Shown here piece by piece: positions 45,048-57,619 of a stretch of DNA of 64,000 nucleotides. The stretch is from assembly GCF_029867415.1 (NCBI RefSeq), contig NC_081182.1, positions 13,700,497-13,764,496 of the forward strand, in the 5' to 3' direction. Each line of letters starts with the position of its first letter. The stretch's first letter is position 1. The DNA is from Vicia villosa. Lineage: Eukaryota > Streptophyta > Magnoliopsida > Fabales > Fabaceae. Both the position numbers and the translations under genes were made by a program. The notes beneath the pieces were generated by a model. That model was not told the DNA's origin. It did not search any database and saw nothing but the letters and a program-made list of their open reading frames with translations.

Positions 45048-46946
45048 TCTATAATATAAGAAAATTAATGGTTGTGGAAAAGTCAAAAATACCCTTATTT
45101 GATTTTTTGCCAACACATTAAAATTGTGGTTTTTTTGGTCTTTACACAATAAAGTTCATAATTTTATTATTAAAATAATACAACTCTTATATTTTATCAA
45201 ACTTATTAAATCTATCTCCATTCTCTGTTTTTTTCTCTTTCATCACTTTCTCACTTCTTACTTCCAAAAAAAACTATTATTGATATATATATTTTTTTAT
45301 ATACGAAAAATGGTATTTATGATCGAAATATTTTTTAGTAAAAAATGATATACGGAAAAAATTTACTCAAAAAATCTATTATTGATATAAATATTTTTAT
45401 ATACGAAAATTTAATATTGATCCAAGTATTTTTGTAAATGATACCTAAATAAAAATAATATCTGAATACGGAAAAAATTTATTATTTACGAAAATCATAA
45501 ATATTGTTTTATGATCCAAATATTTTTTTATTCAAAAATGATATACGAGAAAAAATCTACTATTGATCTAAATATTTTTATATACGAAATTTACTATTGA
45601 TCAAAATATTTCTGTAAATGATACCTAAACAAAAATGAAGTTTGTATACGGGAAAAAAATATATTATTGATTTAAATATTTTTGTATAGGAAAAATGTTA
45701 TTTATGATCCAAATATTTTTAATTCAAAAATGGAATAGGCCAAAAAATTTATTATTGATCTAAATATTTTTATATACTAAAATTTGATATTGATCCAAAT
45801 ATTTTTGTAAATGACACCTAAACAAAAATAATATTTATATACGGAAAAAATCTATTATTTACGAAAAATGATATTTATGATCCAAATATTTTTATTCAAA
45901 AATGGTATACGGGAAAATAATCTACTATTGATCTAAGTATTTTTATATAGGAAATTTACTATTGATCAAAATATTTTTGTAAATGATACCTAAACAAAAA
46001 TGAAGTCTGTATACGGGAAAACAAATTTATTATTGATCTAAATATTTTTATATACGAGAAATGATATTTATGATCAAATATTTTTGATCCAAAATTGGTA
46101 TACGGAAAAAAATCTATTATCGATCTAAATATTTTTTTATACGAAAAGTTAATATTGATCCAAATATTTTTGTAAATGATACCTAAATAAAAATAATATT
46201 TGTATTATTATTTACGAAAAATGTTATTTATAATCCAAATATTTTTTATTAAAAAATGGTATACGATAAAAAAAATATACTATTGATGTAAATATTTTTA
46301 TATACGAAATTTATTATTGATTCAAATAGTTTTGTAAATGATAGCTAAACAAAAATGAAGTCTGTATGTGGGAAAAAATCTATTATTGATCTAAATATTT
46401 TTATATACGAAAAATGTTATTTATGATCAAATATCTTTGATCCAAAAATGGTATACGAGCAAAAATCTATTATTGATTTAAATATTTTAATTTACGAAAA
46501 TTTAATATTAATCCAAATATTTTTGTAAATGATACCTAAACAAAAATAATATTTGTATATGGAAAAAAATCTATTATTTATGAAAAATGGTATTCATGAC
46601 CCAAATATCTTATATTAAAAAATGGTATGCGGAAAAAAATCTATTATTGATCTAAATATTTTTATATACGAAATTTATTATTGATCCAAATATTTTTATA
46701 AATGAAAACTTAACCAAAATGAAGTCTGTATATGGAAATAAATATATTATTAATCTAAATATTTTATATACGAGAAATGATATTTACGATTAAATATTTT
46801 TAATCCAAAATGGTATACGGAAAAAATCTATTATTGATCTAAATATTTTTATATACGAAATAATCTATTATTTATCTATTTTTTAAAAATATTTTTATTT
46901 AAAATAAACCGAACATAGAACCTGTGCGTATGCACGGGTTTGTTAG
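45048..46946 (+). mobile_element. Helitron-like non-autonomous element
   Basis: Begins TCTATAATATAAG after an A, and ends with a hairpin CCTGTGC-GTAT-GCACGGG followed by TTTGTTAG before a T. Plant Helitrons start with TC, end with a GC-rich hairpin plus CTRR, and insert between A and T. Here the terminal CTAG has become TTAG and the hairpin has one G-T pair. No helicase is encoded; the interior is repeats. Confidence 0.55.
45280..46880 (+). repeat. Higher-order tandem repeat, ~360-bp period, about 4.5 copies
   Basis: The string AAAATGAAGTCTGTATACGG (or close variant) recurs near 45636, 46001, 46356 and 46720, giving periods of 355-365 bp. Each period consists of two diverged halves built from TATTATTGATCTAAATATTT and TATACGAAAAATG-type modules. 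It is AT-rich, without coding potential, and confined to the Helitron-like element. Confidence 0.8.
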
Positions 46947-47736
46947 TAATTAAATTTAAAATCTCATTCACTTTTATAAAATATGAAAGATTGTGTTTAT
47001 TCAAGTCTAGAACAAGTACCATTCCATTAAAGATCATGATCATTCACACATCAATATCAGAAGCAGCTACACAATTTTGACTTGAATAGTAAGTTAAAAG
47101 GTGATTATGTTTTTTATTTTTTATTTAATGGTTCAAGAGAAGAAACTTGTTGAGATGACAATGAATGTATAAAAAGTTATTTTCAAAAATATTCTCAGGA
47201 CTTTGCAAGAGAAAGAAAAAACCCGTCAGTGAAAAAGAATAATATTACTTAGACTCTTTATAAGATTAGAGATAATATTACTTAGTCAAGCCTTTCTCTC
47301 ACTAAAGAATAGACTATAATGTAAAACATGTCAAATCAAAAGATAAAAATTCTTTCTCACTAAACCATAAACCATAACGAAGAAATATTAGATTGCTATA
47401 TTAAAATTTAAAAATTACATTTTTCTTGAATATTTGATGTCTAAAAAGTTCTATTTTTCTTTTTAATTATTGGTCTAGTGACTATGACATACTTAAATAA
47501 ACAATTACAAAAAATAAAAATATATATTGTGATCATAATTCAAACTCGTGTTTCTATATAAAATATTCTCATAATCAAACCACTAAAAGAATAAAATGAG
47601 AATTTTATTACTGTACGTAAAACCAAAAATAAAAACAATAGTCTTTTTTATTGGTATGTCGACCTACCTACTATACAACTTAATCATTTTATCATTTAAA
47701 AGTATATAAAGTGTGCTATATATACACCCAATTCAC
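46947..47736. other. AT-rich intergenic DNA upstream of the DUF2775 gene
   Basis: Low-complexity AT-rich sequence. No gene or defined repeat recognised. Confidence 0.5.
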
Positions 47737-47895
47737 TTACACTGTATATACATGTATATATACATGTATATACACCGTAGTCGATCTTTTTCAACCTATT
47801 TTATTGTGACACAGAAATCAATGCTAGAGAATAATTATTAAAAAAATAGAAAGACAGGTCTAACCGTATATACATACGGTGTAGTGTAATTTTTT
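47737..47895. repeat. Small foldback/MITE-like segment with a 32-bp perfect palindrome
   Basis: TTACACTGTATATAC near the left and the roughly inverted GTATATACATACGGTGTAGTGTAA near the right bracket about 150 bp. The block 47743-47774 is a perfect palindrome of TGTATATACATGTATA and its complement. A second near-palindrome, ACCGTATATACATACGGT, lies near 47864. This may be a MITE in the promoter of the downstream gene. No target duplication was fixed. Confidence 0.5.
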
Positions 47896-48059
47896 TATGT
47901 AAGCCTAGCATTTCTCAAAGTATATATTAATATTTTCATGAGAGGATTTCTACCAAACATTTTGGTAACAGAAAGTACCTTTTTTCTGCAACCCATTATG
48001 GTATGAGATAAACATAAATATGTGTTCACCAAGGATTACTTTCAACATTAAGAACAACC

Positions 48060-48462
48060 ATGAAATACATCTTTGTTATTTTCCTACTCTTTTCTCTTCT
48101 CTTTGTAAGCTTTCTAAATTTCCCATGAAAGTTAATTTCATTTTAACGTTTTTTTTCCTGATTAATTAATTATATATACCAAGTGAAACTCTTTGCAATG
48201 TTTTTGTGAATATATGTAGGTTGGTAACTTGAGCTTTGCTAGAAAAGATATGGGTGAATATTGGAAGAATATGATGAAGGATGAAGCTATGCCAGAAGCA
48301 ATTAAAGGACTTATTCATGATCATCAAGCAACGTATGAAGAGAAGGATCGTTTTGTTAGAGACTTCGATGTAAAACCTAATCTCATATTATATCACACAC
48401 ATGTTACGTCCATGAAGCAGAACCACGAGGATACTACTGATATGGTTGGTGTAGGTAGTTGA
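48060..48462 (+). CDS. Organ-specific protein (DUF2775 family), two exons
   Basis: Exon 1 (48060-48104) encodes MKYIFVIFLLFSLLF, a signal-peptide core, and ends in phase 0 at donor GTAAGC. Exon 2 (48220-48462) follows acceptor ATATGTAG and ends in TGA. The 95-residue product has the family signature ARKDMGEYWKNMMKDEAMPE followed by AIKGLI, as in pea organ-specific proteins P4/S2, and a charged tail with FVRDFDVKPNLILYH. The family is prominent in legumes and probably secreted or in the wall; its function is unknown. The protein is short, with one motif copy, whereas many members have several. No damage is seen. A TATA-like run (AGTATATATTAAT) lies about 130 bp upstream. Confidence 0.85.
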
Positions 48463-48828
48463 ACACATTATCAGAATGGGTTGAAGCTCCTATACATATA
48501 CATCTATACACAAATATGGCACGTAGATGTCATGATTGAATAGTAATAATATAGTATTTTGAATGCTAATTTTAAGATACTATATAAAAAAAAAATTATT
48601 TCGTGATTATTAAGAATAAATTATTATTTATATGTAATTGTACCATTTGTTTCTAATAATATATCATAATTGTACTATATCGGACTCTCATTCACATTGA
48701 ATATAAAGACAATAAAGAAAGTTATCATCAAAGTTGATGCACTTTCAAAGACTCTGATGCTTAAGTTATTAAAGCTTTTTTTTTAACAATATAAAAATTT
48801 AACTGAATCAAAATACATATATATTTGA
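48463..48828. other. 3' flank of the DUF2775 gene
   Basis: Likely 3'UTR followed by AT-rich DNA. No gene seen. Confidence 0.5.
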
Positions 48829-49534
48829 AAATGAAGATACTTTATTCAATATTCGGAAACAGTTCAATAAAAGGTGATCCATAGATCCAACCCCTTGCAA
48901 ACCAAATTGGCCTATGGCATTATAAGTTTAACAACATGTTGTCTAAGCTTATGATTCATCCAGCACCATTACATGACATTCTCAACTATTTTTGGACCAA
49001 CTCTACGACTATCAATAGGACTATCAAAACAACTTTGATTTATGAATATCCAGGTTTCATAGACAGTTTTAGTAAACGCACATTTAAGAGTTACCACCTT
49101 GCTACCTTTCCCTTTGTTTTCTCCAAAACTCACTAGAGTTCATCTTCCCATCTTGAAGGCTTATGGTCCACCTGCAACCAGTTAAGAACATATCTCCAGA
49201 TTTCCTGCATTTTGATACATTGGAACATTAAGTGACTTAACGTTTCGTTGTCAACACAGAAACAACAAGTGTTGTTGTTGATAGGACCAAAACGATGGAG
49301 CCTTTCCTTTGTAGCCAGCTTGTTATGGCACGCTACCCATATAATGAATTTCGCTTTTGGCCTGGCTATGTTTTAGAGGAATATTTTCTTCCACTGCACA
49401 TCAGGGAGATCCTTCTTCAAGTCATGATAAACCACTTTAGCCTTGAATCTCATTTGCTGCATCACGCCATTCCAACACGGGATTTGATTAACATTGTGTC
49501 TTTGTTTCAGGATTGTTTTCAGGATCCAAGAGCA
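48829..49534 (-). pseudogene. LINE 3' part, copy 1 (zinc-binding RT region)
   Basis: A ~705-bp minus-strand segment closely similar to 49557-50213. It encodes, with stops, the zf-RVT-like part near the end of plant LINE ORF2. Compared with copy 2 it keeps ~57 bp around 49210-49270 that include the cysteine/histidine-bearing part. Plus-strand frames here are shadows. Confidence 0.75.
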
Positions 49535-49556
49535 TGATATATATATATATATATAT
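49535..49556. repeat. (TA)n microsatellite between two LINE copies
   Basis: About ten TA dinucleotides mark the junction of the two LINE tails. Confidence 0.9.
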
Positions 49557-51492
49557 TGAAAATGAAGATACTTTATTTAATGCTCGAAAATAGTTCAATA
49601 AAAGGCGATCCGTAGATCCAACCCCTTGCAAACCAAATTGGCCTATGGCATTATAAGTTTAAAAACATGTTGTCTAAGCTTATAATTCATCCAGCCCCTA
49701 TACATGTCATTCTCAACTATTTTTGGACCAACTCTATGACTATCAATAGGACTACCAAAACAACTTTGATTTATGAATATCAAGGTTTCATAAACAGTTT
49801 CAGTAAACGCACATTTAAGAGTTACCACCTTGCTACCTTTCCCTTTGCTTTTATCCAAAACTCACTAGAGTTCAGTTTCCCATCTTGAAGGGTTATGGTC
49901 CACCTGCAACCCGTTAAGGACATATCTCCAGATTTCCTGCAACAAGTGTTATTGTTGATGGGACCAAACTGATGGAGCCTTTCCTTTGTAGCCAGCTTGT
50001 TATGGCACGCTACCCATATAATGAATTTCCCTTTTGGCCTGGCTATGTTTTTGAAGAATATTTTCTTCCACTGCACATCAGGGTTATCTTTCTTCAAGTC
50101 ATGATAAACCACTTTAGCCTTGAATCTCATCTGCTGCATCACGCCATTCCAACATGGGATTTGATTAACATTATGTCTTTGTTTCAGGATTGTTTTCAGG
50201 ATCCAAGAGCATGATGATTTTATTAGGACAGTCATGATGCCATGTTTCTTCACATAATAGCAAAGGATCCTCTTGATCCATAGGCTATCAGATTTCCCCA
50301 CAGAGATTCCATAACATTTTCAACAGATTTACCTTCCCCCACACATTTAGGTCTATTATGTTTAGGCCACCTTGATTCTTCGGGTTGCAGGTTTTCCCCC
50401 CAATCTACAAGTGATTTCCTTGTTACCTTGTCACCCCCTAACCACAAAAATCATATGCATATAGCCTCTGCAGTTTGTGTCACTTTCTTTGGCATAGGCA
50501 CACTTTGCGTCCAAATATTAGCAATGGCAAATAGAACACTTTTCACTAAATCTACCTACAAAACTTAGAAGCCTATTGCTCCAATGCCTGATTCTGCCTA
50601 TCATTTTCTCAACCATCAGCAAGCAGTTAGAAACAGATAACTTTTTGCTAGATAGTGGAATTCTAAGGTACCTGGAATTATAAAATAGCTTCATTCGAGG
50701 ATTGGTCCACATTCCCATAGTAAATCCTACATTTCAGCAAATGAGCAGATAGCCTTGTTAATGTGGAGAACATGTTGAAGGATTTCATCATTGGACCAAT
50801 GGATATGGGGTCTCCTTTAGCAAATAAGAGCAAGTCATCATCAAAACTCAGATTATCTATGCCCAATTTTTCAGTCTAGAGTAGAAATTGAAGTTGGGAT
50901 TATCCTTGAGTTTTTGCACCACCCTGGGGAGATAGTCCATTACTAGTACAAAAAGCTTTAGGGAGAGAGGGTCTTCTTGTCTGAGCTCTCTATTAGCCAC
51001 TTGGAAATCAGAAAATTCTCCATTGACCTTATATCTATAAGAGACTGTGTTGATGGTCAGCATTACCCATCTAATATACTTTTGAGGAAAACTCATCTCT
51101 TTAAGAATATTCTCCAGGGCACACCAATCAACAAAATCATAGGCTTTTTGCAAGTCCATTTGGATCATGCACTTAGGGGGCGAGTGTTTCTATTGTATCC
51201 TATAATAAGTTATAAATCCAAAAGTATGTTATCTTGCATGTGATTACTTGGGACAAAAGTTGTCTGGCTCTAGTGCACAAGGTTACCTATAACTGTTCCC
51301 AATCTATTAGCCATAACTTTGGAAATTAACTTGTATAGAATAGTACAACACAATATAGCCTTTGGGATGATGGTGACAATAGTGTTGTTTATAGCCTTGT
51401 ATATTTTCTCTTTCTCCAAGAATTCTCTAACTGCCTTACACACATCAGTCTTGATGATTTTTTCCCAAATAACTTTGTAGAATTTAATTATT
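49557..51492 (-). pseudogene. LINE ORF2 remnant (reverse transcriptase plus zinc-binding region), copy 2
   Basis: Reading from 51492 down, fragments of a non-LTR reverse transcriptase appear: TILYKLISKVMANRLGTVIG, then MIQMDLQKAYDFVDW, the catalytic region degraded to LSFDDDLLLFAKGD, and a C-terminal zf-RVT part (WKKIFFKNIARPKGKFIIWV, NKLATKERLHQFG). Frames change several times and stops are common. The 5' end, endonuclease and ORF1 are missing, so it is a 5'-truncated or eroded insertion. A 57-bp deletion relative to copy 1 lies near 49940. Confidence 0.82.
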
Positions 51493-51531
51493 TGTCACTA
51501 AACTTTAATATATAGGTGACGCAAAGAGATT

Positions 51532-51950
51532 ATGGGTTTGTTTGATAAAACTAGTGATTGGCTGATAAGCTAGCTAATAGCTTATAGCTTATAGTTGATG
51601 ACTGATAGCTTATAGCTTATGGTTGATGGTTGAGACTGATAGCCGATAAGTTAATTGAAGTGTTTGGTAAAATTAACGGTTCAAGTAACTTATAAATGTA
51701 AAATGATATAAAAGATATTTAATACATAATTATTTTATTTTAAATTAGAATAAATTATAAAAGGTAAAAGTAGATTTTTGTTAAAATAATAAGGATAAAA
51801 AGGAAGTAAAATGATAAGCTATAAGCTAAAACACTACTTGAAATAGCGTCTGAAAAATAAGCTATAAGCTCAAGAAATAAAAATTTGTTACCAAATAGAT
51901 TTAAATGTTATATGAGCTTATAAGCTATAAACTCAAAATAATCTAGGAAT
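51532..51950. mobile_element. Degenerate MITE rich in AGCTTATAGCTTAT inverted motifs
   Basis: Opens with GGGTTTGTTTGATAAAACTAG, a common MITE terminus, and contains repeated AGCTTATAGCTTAT on the left and ATAAGCTATAAGCT on the right, so the halves can pair. The right terminus is not clean. Confidence 0.55.
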
Positions 51951-52990
51951 GTGAGTTACAAATTACTTTTTTATTACTGTAAAAAAGATTGTTAAGTGAG
52001 TTACTATCAGCAAAAAGTTAAGTGTTTCCTTTTTTTTAGGAAAAGATTTCCTATCCATTGTAGTCTTATCCGATTTGAGTGATTGGTTTCTACAATTGCG
52101 TGTAGATGATATCCAGTTATTAACAAAAATTGTAAGTTAATAACGAGATTTTGGGTTTCTTTATTTTAGCTTTTAAAAATAGAATTTTTTAAAATATTTC
52201 AAAAATAAATTTGATAACGATGTTTTTGAAAATATTAAAAAAAGTTTATATTTATTTTTTATAAATTAAAAAATTAACTATGATTTTCTTTAACATAAAC
52301 ATACATTATTGAAGATCAAAATTATAATTAAATGATAAAATATTTAAATTAAAATTTTAAGAATATTTATTCAAACTAATTTTTTATTTAATGCTTTTAT
52401 TTAAAAAAATGTTTTTAATTTCTTTAAAACAAAAATATATAATATTATAAAAATCACTTAAAAAAATAATAAAACAAAGGGGACCTTTCACCCCTCCCAT
52501 ATAGTTAGTTGAATTATAAATAGATATCCAAGTAACTTTTAAGCATTGAATTTGACTTTTTAATAGAAACATTTGAAAAGTAGTAAATAGATGGACCTGA
52601 AGTACCTAAAAAAATCCTTATATCCAAAGTTAAATTAAATTAATAGAGAAATAAAGGAAATTGAGCTTTGAGGAGGAAAATAGAATTTTAATTAGAAATA
52701 AGGAAGTGTGTGGAATTAGTGAGAGTTGAGGGAAGTTGTAGAATTAACTAAAATAGAAATAAAAATAGAGTTTTTATTTAAATAGAGAAGGGAAGGGAGA
52801 AGTTGTCAGTATGTAGAATTTTGGGAGAAAAGACTAAGGAAGGAAAGAGGCAACCCTAGAGAACTTTTGAAGGAGAAGAGGAATTATATTATCGTAACTT
52901 CATGTTTTCTACAAAGTCATGGTAAGGGGGAACTGTTCATGATATATGTGTTTAGGCATAAAGGATAGAGAGGATACCTTATCATCCTTC
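51951..52990. other. AT-rich intergenic DNA
   Basis: No supported gene. The 62-codon frame at 52384-52572 lacks recognisable features. Confidence 0.5.
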
Positions 52991-54856
52991 TTTTTTCTTT
53001 CTTCTTTTGTGATATTATACGGTTTTTGTGCTCTGTTGATTGTTGATTTTCGTGTAAACCTGTATGTCTATCCTTGAGTTTTGATATTCACGAGCAAAGA
53101 CGTTGAATTGATAAAATATGTTGATGCCTTATGAAAAGGCGGGAGAATAAATGTTGATGTCTTATGAAAAGGCGAGAGGGATAAATATTGAATATGTGAT
53201 ATTTGGTTCATATTGTTCATGGTTGGTATTTATTTGTGTGTATTGGGCGGTTGGAACTCAAATAGGCGAAATGGGTTAGTTTTGTATTTGTTATAGTGAG
53301 AGAAAAATGTAAAAAAATTGTAGGTAGAGATAAAAGGTGATTGATCGCCTTGTTTCATGCATAACTTGAGTTTTGTAAGTTCGTTTGAGGTGAGTTCTTT
53401 AAGAGTAAACTTCATATCATAAAAAAATATATGATATTTCATACATATTAGACTTAATAAGTATCTCATTTTGTTGATTTCAATAGAAGAAATACTAGTT
53501 ACAAGTTTGAGAAAATATTTTTTCCGGGATCGATACCAGTTTCCATTGTTCGATTAAACTGTATCAATTGGGACCTGAAGTCCAAAAATAAAAATGATAC
53601 TATGATAATATAAATTATAAGCTTTCCAAAATATGTTCATTTACTTGGTTTCAGCTTCCTATGATATTTTAAAGAATTGTTCAAACCTGAGGTATAAGTA
53701 GTAGCAAACATTATCTCTGGTGTCTGCATAAATTCTTAAAATAGACACTCTAAACCTTTCTAAACATATTCATTTTCTTGATTCCAACTTCGTTTGATAT
53801 TTTAAATAATTATTTCAATATGATGTATTACTAGCAGGAAACATGATTTTGGGGCTGTTTTGATAAGATGTTGTGTGAATTAAGTTGTTAATGTTTTATG
53901 ATACAAACACAATGTTTTGATGATATAATTAAGTTGTTAATTATTTTATATAATTTTATTATTATGCTAAGTTATGATGAAAAGTGTTGAGTTATGCTGA
54001 GATGTTTGGTCAGAGAGGAACCGTTATTGTGGCCTTCTATTGGCGATGTTCATGTTGAGTTGTAGGTTTAGAGAGGAACCTATGACAAGTATTGAAGTTG
54101 GAGGTTTGATAAAAGTATTGCATTTGTTTGTCGCATTCATGCATCATGTATATCGGATATAGGTAGGACTTCAATCCAATGATGAGTAGGACTTCGGTCC
54201 AGTGACGAGTTTTAGAATTAGAGAAGAACCAATGACGAATGGATTAATCAACAACATACCTCTAAAATCTAAAATCTTGGTACCACATGTATTGAAGTAG
54301 AGCAGGTGAATACATTGCTTGCATTATTGTATTTATGAATGATTATTGTTATGGATAAATTGTATGATTGATTATCTATGCTAATTGTATTATCCTTATT
54401 ATCTTAACATATGTGAATGTATTCTCACCCCCTGTTTGTTTTTTTGTTGTTCTTTACGCTTGTGATGCAGATACTCAGATAGAGTTCGAAGAGTATTAGT
54501 TGTTGCTTCTGTTGGAAGATGGTGTAGTTGGTCTTCTTCATTGTTTATCTTCTGTGTTATTTAGTTTCCTGTGTCGCTCTTGTGTTATTTAGTTCCATGT
54601 GTCACTCTAATAATGTAAAACTTGGGCGGGAATTATTCCATGTTTTTTTGCGAGTTGTTAATGTTATTTGATTTATGATTTGAATAAAGTTGATTTTAAT
54701 TATGAGAGAAAATAATATGTATTTTAATTGTTTAATCTTGGTGCTATCTTATTATATATGGAGAGAGATGTTTATGCTGAGAAAATATAGCACTCTCTTT
54801 AAGTAATTATTTTCGGATGTTTTACAAACTAAGCGCTTGGGATTTACGGTGTAACA
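52991..54856 (-). mobile_element. Probable gypsy-type LTR or solo LTR (left boundary uncertain)
   Basis: The right end reads, on the minus strand, TGTTACACCGTAAATCCCAA, a form typical of plant Ty3 LTR starts. About 400 bp further in, the minus strand has TGAGTATCTGCATCACAAGC and a GGGGGTGAGAATACATTCAC stretch, also usual in such LTRs. No matching end or target duplication was found on the left, and no internal genes exist. Confidence 0.35.
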
Positions 54857-55019
54857 GAGTACTTGTAAGTGTGCTATTCAAACTTCATTTCATTTATTTT
54901 TTCAATGCAACTTTACTTTCCAAATCTCGTTCTGCCAAGGTAATATTTTTAACTCCTCTATAAGAATTCATTCTTTAAAGGATCTTTGATCCTTTTGCAA
55001 GAAGAGTTCTTCTCCCCAA

Positions 55020-55705
55020 GGCACGTTGATTATTAGTTATGCCATTGTCTACTCTGTTCATGTGATTTGGGAAACTAGGAATTGGGCCCGATACAGTAAC
55101 AAAACCCCTAATATTAGATCTAGTAATATCCAAAATCAAAGCCCATATTATTTTGGTAGGAAAACAATACTAGGCTTAAAAGCTCCTCCTTAATGTTGGA
55201 TTTTATGTTGATCAACTCCTTTAATGTTGATATGCATCTGCCTCGTGCTCCTATTGTGAAAGAGGTCATTTGGCATCCTCCTTTGGACCCCTAGTTAAAG
55301 TGCAACTATGACGGATCCCTTACCTCAGAATTCTAGTGGTTGTGGTGGTATTTCCAAAGATTCTAAAGGCAATTTTATTATTGGCTTTGCTAATCCAACA
55401 ATATCTGACAATTCCTCACATGCTGGATTTTTTTTGGTGCTTAGACCGATTGAAATAGCAAGAGATAAAACATGGTCAAAGCTTTGGATTCTTGAGTGAC
55501 TCCATTTTAGTGGTCCAAACTTTTTCGAAGAATTCTTTAGTTCCTTGGCATCTTAGAAGTAGATGGCTCCATTATAAAAATACTATTGCTAATATGGCTT
55601 TTACTATTACTCTTATCTATAGTAAAGAAAATTTTTGTGCACTTTTTCTTGCTAGCTTAGGCCGCAATCTTCAAAATCTAACATTTTTGTATTCTATCCA
55701 ATAGA
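55020..55705 (+). pseudogene. LINE RNase H (RVT_3-like) fragment
   Basis: Plus-strand pieces in shifting frames: VIWETRNWARYSNKTP, then IWHPPLDP, LKCNYDGSLTS and SGCGGISKDSKGNFIIGFA (the usual RNase H opening of plant LINE ORF2), then IEIARDKTWSKLWI and LVPWHLRSRW. Frameshifts near 55325 and 55495 and at least one stop make it dead. Confidence 0.75.
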
Positions 55706-56811
55706 AGTTAGAAATGACTTTGTAAAGAGTAGTCTAGACATGCCTAGCTATAGGTTTGTTTCCTTTTGAGAGTGTTTTGCCCTATTTATGTTGAAAAAGA
55801 ATTACAAGTGTGAGTAGTGTGAGGAAGTCTCACATGAGTTAGAAATGTGAAGACCTGATCATTTATAAATGCGAGAACCCATTCACCTATCACTTTAATA
55901 TTTTGGGTGAGTAAGTAGTGTGTCGCTCACAAAAAATATGTTGCTCAAAGAAAATTACATAAAGTAGAATACTCATTGCTAGACCCCGATTGTTGCGCTG
56001 CGCTGACATCCCCTTATTTTATTTTTTACCCCTTCCATTTCCCTCTTAATATATAACCTTTATTAAAAAAAAATTATATTTTTAATAGAAATAAGAAAAT
56101 AGTATACTCCACAGGGTTGCCCTGTTCTGATATGCAGAGTACGCAGACACAAAAGTCTTCAATAATTTGACAAAAATATATATTACGAATTACGTACAGT
56201 ATATGGTCGTCTATCAAAGATCTTTAATTTGACATGTTTTTTTTACTCATAATGACCGGTGTTAGGTGTACAGGATGATGATGTGTGCACAACTAAATTT
56301 GGAATATATCTATATAAGTGCTTTGAGATTGTGGCAATGGTATCTAATTGCTTCGGATAGAATCATTATTTTCCTCAAATGAAAAATGTCAAAATTAGCA
56401 CTAATTTAAACTTGATTAAACGTACACGTATTGAGAGGGTTGATCTCATCCTCTAACCACACATACCACGGATATACTTTCATTTTGTTTCAAAAGAAAT
56501 AGAGAACTTAATTACAAATTACTAAAGTTTTTTATGTTACTTATCAGAATATGCAGACTAACTATGCTCAAATAGAGTTATTTAAAAACAATTATAAGCA
56601 TATTTTTCTTTCTCTAACCTTACACTTTATTCACGTTTTCTATTTTCAGTCTCACTGGCTCTTTGATTAATTTGGTACTACCCTTGAATATTTGGTAAGA
56701 TATTGCTTTTTATGGTAGATTGCATTTTTTTAAAGTAAAAAACCGTATATTCAAAGAAGGAAAAAAATTATAAAAGAGTGGAAATTAGACCAAAACTTTA
56801 TTAGGATCTTA
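55706..56811. other. AT-rich intergenic DNA
   Basis: No gene or clear repeat recognised over about 1.1 kb. Confidence 0.5.
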
Positions 56812-57257
56812 GGGTTTGTTTGGATAATTTAAAACTAATGAAGTAGAGCGGAGTACAACAGAATATAATTAGTGAAATGGAGTGGAATGAAATATAAATT
56901 ATATTCAATTATTTGGATATTTTATGACGGAATGAAATTAATATTTCATTCCATTGTTTAGAAATTAGACGGAGCTGAAAACATTATGATTATTTTACTT
57001 TATTTTTATCCTTTACTTCAAAAATATTAATATGGTTATTGTGAAATTTTGGAGGACAAAATTGGAATTGTGCTTAAATTATTCCATTCCATTTGATACA
57101 CTCCAATTTGGGTGGAATAAAAAATGGATTAAAGTAGTGGTATTTGATGGAATGAATTCTATCACATTTCATTTCATTCGTTTTTTATAAAATCAAACAA
57201 TGGAACATAACATCATTACATTCTATTCCATCATTTTACATCAATCCAAACATACAC
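56812..57257. mobile_element. Tourist-like MITE
   Basis: Ends GGGTTTGTTTGGA on the left and TCCAAACATACAC on the right (imperfect inverted repeat), flanked by TTA on both sides, the usual PIF/Harbinger duplication. The interior has pairs such as GAATGAAATTAATATTTCATTC. It is 446 bp and non-coding. Confidence 0.6.
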
Positions 57258-57619
57258 TTAGTGATTAACAAAATGAAAAATGAGTAAGTTACAACTTGTT
57301 ATAAACAACTAAAGGAACCAAACCCCTCAGAGAAATAAAATGATAGTAAAAAATACTAATAAATCTGCACATTAATTCTCTGATAGAGGAGTATAATAGT
57401 ATTTATAATATTAATTACTAGTATTGTTATTGAACTATAATTGTATTTGGGCTTTTAATAGTTGTTGGGCTTTTAGGTTTATTATCCATTAAAAGTATTA
57501 TGGAGTGTAGAAAATTTTACTTTGTACCCTTACAATTATACTCATACCCCTATACGAAAAAAATTTGGACCAAAATATCCTTGTATAAATAATTTATATT
57601 TTGAATTTTTTTTACTTTT

